A stretch of DNA of 16,244 bases from an uncultured Pedobacter sp. (GTDB taxonomy: Bacteria; Bacteroidota; Bacteroidia; Sphingobacteriales; Sphingobacteriaceae), in contig CAMLDJ010000109.1 of the NCBI GenBank assembly GCA_946478755.1, positions 1-16,244 on the forward strand, in the 5' to 3' direction. The translations under genes and the position numbers were made by a program. A model generated the notes under the pieces. That model did not search any database, was not told where the DNA came from, and saw only the letters and a program-made list of their open reading frames with translations. Shown here piece after piece: positions 6,803 to 14,253 of the stretch (position 1 is its first letter; each line of letters begins with the position of its first letter).

Positions 6803-6812
6803 GACAGCTGTC
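6803..6812. promoter_or_regulatory. Perfect 10-bp palindrome GACAGCTGTC
   Basis: A self-complementary 10-mer 67 bases upstream of the amidohydrolase ATG, flanked by AAGC (6795-6798) and GCTT (6815-6818). Such symmetry suits a dimeric repressor or activator site. No regulator is linked to it, and chance is possible. Confidence 0.25.
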
Positions 6813-7079
6813 AGGCTTTAGCGTTTTCATATCAAGCAAGGTTAATGTTAATTATGTTGAATAAAGCGTTTGTTTTTAGCCGATTGGTATATTTAAATGT
6901 ATGTAGATTTCTTTAAGGAAACAAATATTTGAGTTCATAGGATAATTTTTGTTTATGAAGGATAACCTTCTTTTTCACCTTTTTTTGAAACCAGCCATCC
7001 ATAGGATTGTTTAAACATATAGCTCTAGATAAAATTATCAGTTTGGTAAGCATTTGTGTGTTAATAAATTCTGGAAATC

Positions 7080-7706
7080 ATGATAAGCAATAAATTATTG
7101 TTCTTGATAGCAACGACTGGTATGCTATTTCAAAGTTGCCAGCCAACGAACAGGTCTGAGGAAATGGCTGACACAACCGCATCAAAAGACCATACTGTTG
7201 TGGATACCCCAAAGGCTCCTAATTCCGCAATATCAGAAAACGGGATTCAAACAAGCATGTTTATAGAAAAAGCCGCACTCGGCGGTATGATGGAGATCAA
7301 TTTAGGCAGGCTTGCGTCGAAAAAATCACGTGACTTCCAAGTAAAAGATTTTGGAAAACTTATGGAGCAGGATCATACAAAGATTGCGACTTCGTTGAAG
7401 GAGCTTTCCTCAGCAAAGGGTTTGAAACTGCCAGTATCCTTATCAGAAGAAAATTTGCAGCAAATACAAAAAATGAGTAAAATGGCGACCGACCGATTTG
7501 AAAATGTGTATATGAAAATGATGGTAGAGGACCATAAAAAAGATGTGGAACTTTTTAAAAGCGCCGTTAATAGTACAGATACACTTATAGCCAATTTTGC
7601 CCGGAAATTTTTACCGATTTTAGAAAGCCATAGGGAAAAAGCTTTAAAAATTCGCGCGTATCTTAAAACTGAAGCCGATAAATCCTTAGTGCCGCTTCTA
7701 CCTTAA
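7080..7706 (+). CDS. DUF4142 lipoprotein (ferritin-like four-helix protein)
   Basis: A 208-residue exported lipoprotein. The signal peptide (residues 1-19, hydrophobic LLFLIATTGMLF) ends in a lipobox LFQSC with Cys20 as the acylation site. A low-complexity Ser/Thr/Lys linker runs to about residue 55. The DUF4142 domain covers about 58-196: FIEKAALGGMMEINLGRLA (61-79), DFGKLMEQDH (90-99), MMVEDHKKDVELFK (147-160) and a final helix with His184. The recurring D-H pairs (98-99, 151-152) and nearby glutamates resemble a ferritin-like helical bundle, but metal binding or catalysis is unproven for the family. Many Bacteroidota carry several copies, often stress-linked. Its stop overlaps the convergent exonuclease gene by four bases. 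The family call is firm; the role is unknown. Confidence 0.92.
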   Translation: MISNKLLFLIATTGMLFQSCQPTNRSEEMADTTASKDHTVVDTPKAPNSAISENGIQTSMFIEKAALGGMMEINLGRLASKKSRDFQVKDFGKLMEQDHTKIATSLKELSSAKGLKLPVSLSEENLQQIQKMSKMATDRFENVYMKMMVEDHKKDVELFKSAVNSTDTLIANFARKFLPILESHREKALKIRAYLKTEADKSLVPLLP

Positions 7707-8497
7707 AACAGATTCGCATTTACCTGGTCCGACAGTTCAATCCATACCGGCGCATGATCGCTGCTTTTTTCCCAGCCCCGCACATGACGGTCGACTCCGG
7801 CAGCAACAAGACGATCCTTAAGTTGCGGACTCAGTAAAAAATGATCAATTCGCAAACCGGCGTCGCGGGCGTAAGCGTTGCGGAAATAATCCCAAAAGGT
7901 ATAGATCTTTTCATTGGGGTATAGTTTCCGCAAAGCATCGGTCCAGCCCTGGGCAACAATGGAATGGAACGCCTGTCTTACTTCCGGCTTGAATAAGGCA
8001 TCATCTATCCATCGTTCCGGTTTGTATACATCCAGATCGGTTGGCATAACGTTGTAATCTCCCGTTAACACAACGGGTAAATCTTTTTCAAGCAGGTTTT
8101 TAGCGTGAGTGGCAAGACGTTCAAACCAGCGCAACTTGTAGTCGAATTTTGGTCCTGGAGTCGGATTGCCGTTTGGCAGATATAAACAGCCAATAAGAAT
8201 CCCACCGACAATAGCTTCAATGTACCGACTGTGGACATCCTCAGTATCATCGTCCAGGCCGCGCCTGGTTTCTTTAATTTCAAGGTTATTTGCCAGAATG
8301 GCTACACCATTCCAGCTTTTTTGCCCATGCCATATGGCATTATAGCCGGCATCCTTTATTGCCTGCTCCGGGAATTTTTCCTGCGGGGCTTTTAATTCCT
8401 GCAGACAAACTACGTCAGGTTGTGTTTCTTTAAGCCAGCGAAGCAGTACCGGGAGACGTCCGTTAACGCCATTAACATTATAAGTTGTGATTTTCAT
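7703..8497 (-). CDS. xth: Exodeoxyribonuclease III (AP endonuclease, ExoIII/xth family)
   Basis: A 264-residue DNA-repair enzyme that nicks DNA 5' to abasic sites and has 3'-to-5' exonuclease and 3'-phosphatase activity, acting in base-excision repair. It has the full ExoIII active-site set: Asn7 (YNVNG), Glu34 (LQELK), Tyr106 (YLPNGNP), Asp147 and Asn149 (GDYNVMPTDLDV), Asp218 (LRIDHFLLS) and Asp247-His248 (SSDHAPVW). Length matches E. coli ExoIII (268). The ATG at 8497 gives the standard MKITTYNVNG start. The gene is visibly more GC-rich than its flanks, which may reflect conservation or expression rather than transfer. It ends tail-to-tail with the DUF4142 gene, sharing stop-codon bases at 7703-7706. 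The upstream 338 bases are AT-rich with no clear promoter. It would act downstream of glycosylases such as the one at the left edge. Confidence 0.96.
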   Translation of the reverse strand: MKITTYNVNGVNGRLPVLLRWLKETQPDVVCLQELKAPQEKFPEQAIKDAGYNAIWHGQKSWNGVAILANNLEIKETRRGLDDDTEDVHSRYIEAIVGGILIGCLYLPNGNPTPGPKFDYKLRWFERLATHAKNLLEKDLPVVLTGDYNVMPTDLDVYKPERWIDDALFKPEVRQAFHSIVAQGWTDALRKLYPNEKIYTFWDYFRNAYARDAGLRIDHFLLSPQLKDRLVAAGVDRHVRGWEKSSDHAPVWIELSDQVNANLF

Positions 8498-8835
8498 ATT
8501 TTTATTTGTTTTCTTATGTCTTCAAAATCGGCTGATTGAATAAATATAACAGCAGAAAGCGAAACATTGTTATCTTACTATGATTACTTGTGGTTAAAAT
8601 TTCTCTTCCCATGAGAAACTTCATTGTAAGGTATAGCACGATAATCGTAAACGAATAAAAAAAGACAACATAATTTTTTTGTAAAACGTTCATAATTGTG
8701 TATGTTTATTTACGATCTGGCAAAAAACATAATCACTATGACACTTGCTAATCATATTCATGGGTTGTAATTGAAATGCTTTATTCAATACAGATAGCGG
8801 ATGCTGTTGTAATTTTTTATCCTTAATTAAGTGAA
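8498..8835. other. 338-base AT-rich intergenic region
   Basis: Lies between the divergent exonuclease gene (leftward) and the small unknown gene (rightward). It holds two short inverted repeats, TTTCTC-N7-GAGAAA (8600-8618) and ATTGAA-N8-TTCAAT (8770-8789). No convincing open frame, tRNA or exact TAnnTTTG promoter is seen. Either repeat could be an operator or chance in AT-rich sequence. Confidence 0.55.
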
Positions 8836-9084
8836 ATGAAAAAGATAATCAATGCCTTAATTGATAATGGATACGAATTGGTTACTTGCAGAGACCATTT
8901 GTATACTTTTGCCTGCGGATATGTAGTTGTCGTTGTTAATACGCATATGCTTACTGGTGGATATGCGCTTTCAGTGACTTTTTATAAGAGCAGTAGTCAA
9001 AAACTTAAGTGTCAGAAAATAACCTCTTTAACTGAATTATACAGTGTGATAAGGGCCGATAAGAAGTTGCATAAATCCGTTTAA
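8836..9084 (+). CDS. Small protein of unknown function (82 residues)
   Basis: I do not recognise this protein. It is 82 residues long, basic, with a helical start (MKKIINALIDNGYELV), a central beta-rich hydrophobic run (YTFACGYVVVVVNTHM, 23-38, then ALSVTFYK) and a helical, lysine-rich end. The alternating pattern suggests a compact alpha-beta fold rather than a membrane protein. Cysteines are at 8-region spacing (18, 27, 59) with no known motif. It has no signal peptide. It sits alone, with long intergenic sequence upstream and 54 bases before the convergent beta-helix gene. Sensible residue composition and a lack of a competing frame support a real gene. Similar small orphan proteins are common in Sphingobacteriaceae. 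No function is proposed. Confidence 0.5.
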   Translation: MKKIINALIDNGYELVTCRDHLYTFACGYVVVVVNTHMLTGGYALSVTFYKSSSQKLKCQKITSLTELYSVIRADKKLHKSV

Positions 9085-9138
9085 TTAAGAAACGGTTAAA
9101 AATTGTTCAACGGTAAAGGCCGGATCGTTGCATGAAGC

Positions 9139-10719
9139 TTATTTAAAATTATTTCCGGTCGACTTCAGATCCGTAAAGCCGGTTATATCAACCAGTGCTC
9201 CAGACACATGGTTGTTTGTAAGTTTTACACCGATAGGCTTAGCGCCCAGTGCGGTAATTGCATTTACGGGTGTTCCGATAACTGATTTATTGTTATTGCC
9301 AAATACAGCCACATTATTTACTGTTGCATGGTCAGTTCTGATGACAAATCCCAGGTCAGCGCCTGTTCCACCAGATGCGGCAGAAGCGTAAGCTATGGTA
9401 TCGGCAGTGATGTTGATCATCTGATTCGCTGTGCCTGGACTGTATTTGGTATAACTAAACAGCGCAAACCTTTCTTTACTGGTACCCACTGTAAAATAAT
9501 ATTTATTTCTTTCAAAATCCAATTGATAGGTTGCTGCCCCGCTTTCAATACTAAGCCCTTTGGTAATCGTATTGGTGAAGGTATTGCCCTGGATCACCGC
9601 CTTCGCTTCATAATCTCCAAAAATATGGATACCGATGTCGCTTTTATTAATGCTATTGCCGTTGATCTCAGCCCTTCCAACACCGGGCATATTTTCGGGT
9701 ATTGGAAAGGTATAATTAAGAATAATTCCGGTTGATGCCGGATTATTAGTCAGGGTATTATTCGTAACCGCAGTTCCATAATTGCCTCTGACTTCTATTG
9801 CATAAATCTGACTGTCGGAAATTTCATTGGCAATTACTTTAACATTACAGCCTACAGCAGAAATTGCAATACCATCGATTGATTGCTTCGGATCCTTCCC
9901 GGTACCCCTCACTTTATTTCCCTTAATTATGGTCCCATCAGTTTTGCCCCAATCTTCAATTCCCATCCGCCCGGCATTAATAATAGTATTGTTCAGTATC
10001 TGGCATCCAGTTGAATAATCGGTAGGATGGTTTCCATTTGCAGTTATGGCATTTGAATAGGTGTTATTCAGTGTATTACTCTCCACTATCGTTCCGTCAG
10101 CACCATTTTCTGCATATTTTATACCTAATGTACTTATTTTATTGTTTTTGATGGTGTTATTTGCCGACCCGGTACCACTTATCCATACGGCCTCCATTCC
10201 TTTTGCGAGATAGGGTAAATGAAAATCAAAAAGGTTGTTTTCGATAACGGTACTTTTACAATTTAGTAGATAAACACAGGCATTGTTCCAGTCGCTCCAG
10301 TTGTAAGCATGGTCTGATTGGCTGAAAGTAATTCCGCTGATGACCATTTGGTCGATAGCATTTCCAAAAAAACATCTGCCATTGCTACTCAATGTTCCAG
10401 ACATATTATTTCCTGCTTTTATAACGGTTGCTGCTTCACCATAAATTTTTATTCCCGCCTTAAGATTCAGGGTTTGGTTTATAATATAGGTGCCGCTCTT
10501 TAAATAGATCTCTGAAGATTCATCGATTAATTTCTGGAGCGCCGCTGTATTGTCTGTTATGCCATCGCCCTTCAGCCCATAAGATTGAAAAGTTAAAGAT
10601 TGCTTATCGGTTCCATTTTCAGGATTAACCGGCACTCCATAAACAGGGTTTGTATTTGCTTTATCGCAGGAAATTAAAATGAGAGACAAGACACAACTAA
10701 AGACCAAAACTTTATTCAT
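9139..10719 (-). CDS. Secreted right-handed parallel beta-helix lipoprotein (pectate-lyase-3-like)
   Basis: A 526-residue exported lipoprotein with signal peptide and lipobox LISC (acylation at Cys18), a short Asn/Pro/Gly linker, then a Pectate_lyase_3-type opening at about 44-75 (FQSYGLKGDGITDNTAALQK). The rest is a long series of parallel beta-helix coils, seen as repeated N-N-x-I/L units (TIKNNKIS, ILNNTIINA, IIKGNKV, AVTNNTLTNN, EINGNSINKS, VIQGNTFTN). Such proteins bind, cleave or epimerise polysaccharides. No lyase catalytic set can be named by eye, so activity is unproven. It is divergent from the Wza-like gene over a 287-base region at the edge of the exopolysaccharide locus, which suggests a role in trimming, anchoring or modifying that polymer on the outer membrane or in the periplasm. 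It could instead be a plant-polysaccharide lyase. Confidence 0.85.
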   Translation of the reverse strand: MNKVLVFSCVLSLILISCDKANTNPVYGVPVNPENGTDKQSLTFQSYGLKGDGITDNTAALQKLIDESSEIYLKSGTYIINQTLNLKAGIKIYGEAATVIKAGNNMSGTLSSNGRCFFGNAIDQMVISGITFSQSDHAYNWSDWNNACVYLLNCKSTVIENNLFDFHLPYLAKGMEAVWISGTGSANNTIKNNKISTLGIKYAENGADGTIVESNTLNNTYSNAITANGNHPTDYSTGCQILNNTIINAGRMGIEDWGKTDGTIIKGNKVRGTGKDPKQSIDGIAISAVGCNVKVIANEISDSQIYAIEVRGNYGTAVTNNTLTNNPASTGIILNYTFPIPENMPGVGRAEINGNSINKSDIGIHIFGDYEAKAVIQGNTFTNTITKGLSIESGAATYQLDFERNKYYFTVGTSKERFALFSYTKYSPGTANQMINITADTIAYASAASGGTGADLGFVIRTDHATVNNVAVFGNNNKSVIGTPVNAITALGAKPIGVKLTNNHVSGALVDITGFTDLKSTGNNFK

Positions 10720-11006
10720 AAAACATCATTTAACACTTCTTTTTCACAAACAAACGGTTATCGTGCCTAAATGGTATGACAGATTACTCAAAAACACCCT
10801 ATATGGGGAACAATATTCCAGGTCTGATGTAAACTAAAAAATTTTTAAATAATAAATAAAACCAATTTGAATTGAAATGTGTAATAGGGGGTAAGTATAA
10901 TCTTAGTAGCTAATTTTCAATCGTATTAAGAGTGCTAGTTTAATTTTTTAAAAAGTTCTGAATGAGATTAACTGTTGTTATTGCAAATTATTAATAATTC
11001 ATTAAA
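10720..11006. promoter_or_regulatory. Divergent upstream region of the exopolysaccharide locus
   Basis: A 287-base, strongly AT-rich region between the beta-helix gene (leftward) and the Wza-like gene (rightward), so it probably carries promoters for both. It includes an A6T5 tract (10836-10846), a possible DNA bend, and TAATTTTC (10911-10918), which is one base off the TAnnTTTG promoter form. No gene or RNA is evident. Confidence 0.4.
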
Positions 11007-11816
11007 ATGTACAGAGAAAATAGAATTACCTCAAAGAAAACGTCACCCATCTTTATGCTAATTTTAACATCAGCCTTGATGTTAAGCTCCTGTGCTAACT
11101 CGAGAAAGACGGTATATTTCAATGATCAGCAGGATGCTATTTTAAAATCTGACAATATTCCTGCAAGAAATATAATTGGGCCAAATGATATTCTAAGCAT
11201 TGCAGTAACCAGCTTAAATCCGACCGCGACCGAAATATTTAATAAACCCAATAATTCTTTTGTAAGCAGCACCAGTGTAAATGGGCTGAGTTTACAATCT
11301 CCGGGTTATCTGGTAAATGACGATGGAAATATTCAGTTTCCTGTACTGGGAGAATTGAAAATCAGCGGGCTGACCACCAATGAACTCCGGATAAAGATCA
11401 CAGACGAATTAAAGAGCAGAAAGTTATTGGTTGACCCGATAGTCATAGTCAGGCAACTGAATTTCAAAGTAAGTATTCTTGGGGAAGTTGCACGGCCAAC
11501 TGTGGTCAATGTTCCGAGTGAGAAGATATCTCTGCTTGAAGCGCTGGGCTTAGCTGGAGACATCACCATATACGGAAAAAAGGACAATGTTATGATTATC
11601 AGAGAAGAAGACGGCGTAAAAAAGATCAAGAGGATAAATTTGAATTCAAGTGAAGTTTTCAGCTCTGATTATTACTATCTGAAATCCAACGATATCGTGT
11701 ACGTCGAGGCCAATAAAGCTAAAGTAGCAGGCTCCACAAGATCTACGCAACTTTTACCTATAATTCTCAGCGCACTGTCGTTTGGTGCGATAATTATTGA
11801 CCGAGCAGTAAAATAA
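11007..11816 (+). CDS. Wza-like polysaccharide export outer-membrane lipoprotein
   Basis: A 269-residue lipoprotein of the polysaccharide export family, which forms the channel taking exopolysaccharide or capsule out through the outer membrane. The signal peptide ends in LSSC (Cys29). The poly-export domain spans about 54-150 (IIGPNDILSIAVTSLNP, then the GYLVNDDGNIQFPVLGELKISGLT strands). An SLBB domain follows at about 153-205 (FKVSILGEVARPTVVNVP). A C-terminal hydrophobic helix (about 248-264, LLPIILSALSFGAIIIDR) is typical of the shorter Bacteroidota members and may help line or anchor the channel. It is shorter than E. coli Wza (379), as expected for this group. It is the first gene of a rightward operon with the Wzc-like kinase 112 bases downstream. 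The ATG has no clear Shine-Dalgarno. Confidence 0.95.
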   Translation: MYRENRITSKKTSPIFMLILTSALMLSSCANSRKTVYFNDQQDAILKSDNIPARNIIGPNDILSIAVTSLNPTATEIFNKPNNSFVSSTSVNGLSLQSPGYLVNDDGNIQFPVLGELKISGLTTNELRIKITDELKSRKLLVDPIVIVRQLNFKVSILGEVARPTVVNVPSEKISLLEALGLAGDITIYGKKDNVMIIREEDGVKKIKRINLNSSEVFSSDYYYLKSNDIVYVEANKAKVAGSTRSTQLLPIILSALSFGAIIIDRAVK

Positions 11817-11825
11817 CCTTATGAA

Positions 11826-11874
11826 CCGGACATCATCAAAGGCTTCATCCGGCAATTGAACCGCTGCAGGCAGC
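11826..11874. other. Inverted repeats in the wza-wzc gap, possible hairpins
   Basis: The 112-base gap between the export lipoprotein and kinase genes holds CCGGA/TCCGG arms (11826-11830, 11848-11852) and a compact GCTG-CAGG-CAGC stem (11863-11874). The GC-rich character stands out from other gaps. They could slow transcription or protect mRNA between the two genes. No T-run follows, so they are not a standard terminator. Confidence 0.25.
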
Positions 11875-11928
11875 TTGGAGACAATTAAAGACATATGTTA
11901 TACCTGAAAAAACAAAAAACATCAAGAG

Positions 11929-14253
11929 ATGAAACTGATCAGAAAAACTTCGGAACAAAGGGTGCCCGGTGAACCCAGAGGTAATATCATTTTCAAGCTA
12001 TTGCCTTACTGGCCGCTTTTTTTGGGTTTATTAATTTTTTCAATCCTTTGTGCATGGCTCTATCTTCGGTTTACTGCTCCGGTTTATGAAGCGAAAGCCA
12101 GGATAATGATCAATGAAAAAAAAGGAGCGGATAACACGAATATTACGGACCCAATTGAAACAGTGATACCCAAAAAAACCATCGATAACGAGAGGGAAAT
12201 AATCACTTCCAGTCCCATCTTATATCAGGTTGTAAATGAGTTGGGGTTATATGCACCTGTATTTGAAGACCATGTGCTCTCTAAAGCGTTGTTATATAAC
12301 AGTTCTCCTCTCCAGATTATTGTAAAAGAGCCCGAAAAGATAAAAGGGAAAGATAGAATAAACTTCTCCTGTACACTACAGGCCATAAAAATGGACCACA
12401 AAATGTATCCGTTTAATACCTGGGTACAAACGCCTTACGGGAACATCATGTTTAAGCAAAAAAAAACAACCAAAAAATTCAGTGTCCTTAACTTTTCATT
12501 TTCATTAATTCCGCCAAAAAAAATAGTACGAAGACTTGCAGAGCGCCTTAAAGTAACGGAGGCAAATAAGCTTTCTACGATTCTAAATGTTACGGTCCTT
12601 GACGAAGATCCGGTTCGGGCCGAGGATATATTAAACCAAGTACTTAAAGCATATAGTTCTTATGAAATTAATGAGCAAAACAGGCTGGCTGCAAACACGC
12701 AGGATTTTATTACGCAACGTCTGGCTGCTGTTCAAGACGAGTTGAGTGATATTGAACGTAGACTGGAAGATTATCGTTCAAGCCGGGGTGCCGTTGATGT
12801 AGGTGCTCAGGGAAAATTGTACCTGGAGAATGTGAGCACAAATGATCAAAAGATTGGGGAGATAAATATGCAGCTCTCGGTATTAAATCAGATTGAAAGA
12901 TACGTGAGATCAAAAGACTTTAGTGGTGGGATTGTCCCTTCAACAGTAGGCATCAGCGATCCTGGATTGACACAAATGGTAAAGGATATTTATGAGTTGC
13001 AGTTAAATGCAGAAAGTCTGCGAAAAACTACCGGAGAGAATAATCCATTACTGGTTTCTCATAATGATCAGATCGCAAAAATAAAACCGCAGATCATCCA
13101 GAACCTGCAGAATCAAAGAAGCAGTCTCACTGCCAGCCGAAATAACTTGTCAGCTACGACAAACAATTATTCATCCGCATTGCAGGCTATGCCTGAAACG
13201 GAACGGAACCTGGTAGACATTAACAGACAACAGCAAATAAAGAGTGGTATCTATACTTTTCTCCTGCAAAAAAAGGAGGAAACCGCATTGTCATATATTG
13301 CCAATGGGTCGGGCAGCAAAATTGTTAGTAGTGCTGAATCCTCGGAATTTCCGGTAAGCCCGAAAAAGAAGATGGTTTATCTTGCTGCCCTTTTTGGAGC
13401 AGGCATTATAGGAATTGGATTTGTGTCCCTGAAAGAAGGAATGACCAGAAACATTATGTTTCAAAGAGATATCGAAGCATTAACCACCCTGCCCGTTATT
13501 GCGGAAATTGCGGCAAACACTGCTAATAAATATATCGTAACGGGCGCTAAACAGCGGACTTTAATTGCAGAGCAATTCCGTAGCCTTAGAACAACTTTAC
13601 ACTACATTGGCATCAGCACCATGAAGAAAAAGATCATGGTCACTTCCGCGATTACCGGTGAAGGGAAGAGCTTTATTGCATCCAACCTGGCTATAACGCT
13701 GGCAATGACGGGTAAAAAGGTTGCTTTATTAGATTTTGATTTAAATAACCCATCCATACACCGTAAGTTCAATAAGAAACAAACTCTGGGAATTACGGAC
13801 TATCTGCAGGGCAGGGTTGAAGCCGGGCACATCATGATACCATCGGGAGTAAATGAAAATTTATCCATTTTGCTAACCGGGGATTTGCCTGAGGATCCTG
13901 CAGAGCTGATCATGAATGGTAAAGCAGAAGAATTAATGAATTATCTGGACGTGGAATTTGACTACATTATAGTTGATGCTCCGCCCGTTGGGCCCGTGTC
14001 AGATGCTTATATATTGGCTGCCTTATGCGATGCTACGCTGTTTGTAGTTCGGCATGGGTATACCCCTAAAGCTTTTGTCGAAAGAATTGACGAAAACATC
14101 AAATTAAACAATTTGCCCAATCCGGCTATCGTGTTTAATGCGGTGTCACAAAGGGGATTCGGTAACAATAGCTATGGTTATGGTTATGGATCAGGAATGG
14201 TTTATGGGAAGAATTACGATCAGAAAAGAATCGGTACAGAAAGTAAAAACTAA
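11929..14253 (+). CDS. Wzc-like polysaccharide co-polymerase / tyrosine autokinase
   Basis: A 774-residue inner-membrane protein that controls polymer length and export and phosphorylates itself on tyrosines. The N-terminal Wzz-type region has a first membrane segment at about 26-48, a periplasmic part with coiled-coil sequence (about 245-285 and 350-450), the FPVSPKKK motif (474-481) and a second membrane segment at about 482-500. The cytosolic BY-kinase domain has Walker A SAITGEGKS (573-581), Walker A' LDFDLNNPS (601-609) and Walker B YIIVDAP (679-685). The tail carries a tyrosine cluster (Tyr749, 751, 753, 759, 763) in a Gly-Tyr-rich segment, the usual autophosphorylation site. The stop overlaps the flippase start (TAATG), showing tight translational coupling. 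With the Wza-like gene upstream it makes the trans-envelope export complex. Confidence 0.96.
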   Translation: MKLIRKTSEQRVPGEPRGNIIFKLLPYWPLFLGLLIFSILCAWLYLRFTAPVYEAKARIMINEKKGADNTNITDPIETVIPKKTIDNEREIITSSPILYQVVNELGLYAPVFEDHVLSKALLYNSSPLQIIVKEPEKIKGKDRINFSCTLQAIKMDHKMYPFNTWVQTPYGNIMFKQKKTTKKFSVLNFSFSLIPPKKIVRRLAERLKVTEANKLSTILNVTVLDEDPVRAEDILNQVLKAYSSYEINEQNRLAANTQDFITQRLAAVQDELSDIERRLEDYRSSRGAVDVGAQGKLYLENVSTNDQKIGEINMQLSVLNQIERYVRSKDFSGGIVPSTVGISDPGLTQMVKDIYELQLNAESLRKTTGENNPLLVSHNDQIAKIKPQIIQNLQNQRSSLTASRNNLSATTNNYSSALQAMPETERNLVDINRQQQIKSGIYTFLLQKKEETALSYIANGSGSKIVSSAESSEFPVSPKKKMVYLAALFGAGIIGIGFVSLKEGMTRNIMFQRDIEALTTLPVIAEIAANTANKYIVTGAKQRTLIAEQFRSLRTTLHYIGISTMKKKIMVTSAITGEGKSFIASNLAITLAMTGKKVALLDFDLNNPSIHRKFNKKQTLGITDYLQGRVEAGHIMIPSGVNENLSILLTGDLPEDPAELIMNGKAEELMNYLDVEFDYIIVDAPPVGPVSDAYILAALCDATLFVVRHGYTPKAFVERIDENIKLNNLPNPAIVFNAVSQRGFGNNSYGYGYGSGMVYGKNYDQKRIGTESKN

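Larger units (their letters stand above)
6736..7079. other. 344-base intergenic region between divergent genes
   Basis: Contains the upstream regions of the amidohydrolase (leftward) and the DUF4142 lipoprotein (rightward). It holds the shared 12-base box (6761-6772), a perfect 10-bp palindrome (6803-6812), GTTTAAAC (7009-7016) and a near-palindrome around TTTCTTTAAGGAAA. No open frame with coding character, tRNA or clear small RNA is visible, and no exact TAnnTTTG promoter was found. Confidence 0.6.

Noticed and set aside
9093..9116. Repeated ACGGT words after the small gene, first read as a terminator
   Set aside because: They are direct repeats, not inverted, so they cannot form a stem.
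10896..10901. TATAAT resembling an E. coli -10 box before the Wza-like gene
   Set aside because: Bacteroidota primary sigma factors use a different motif, there is no matching -35 sequence, and the region is AT-rich enough to give this by chance.
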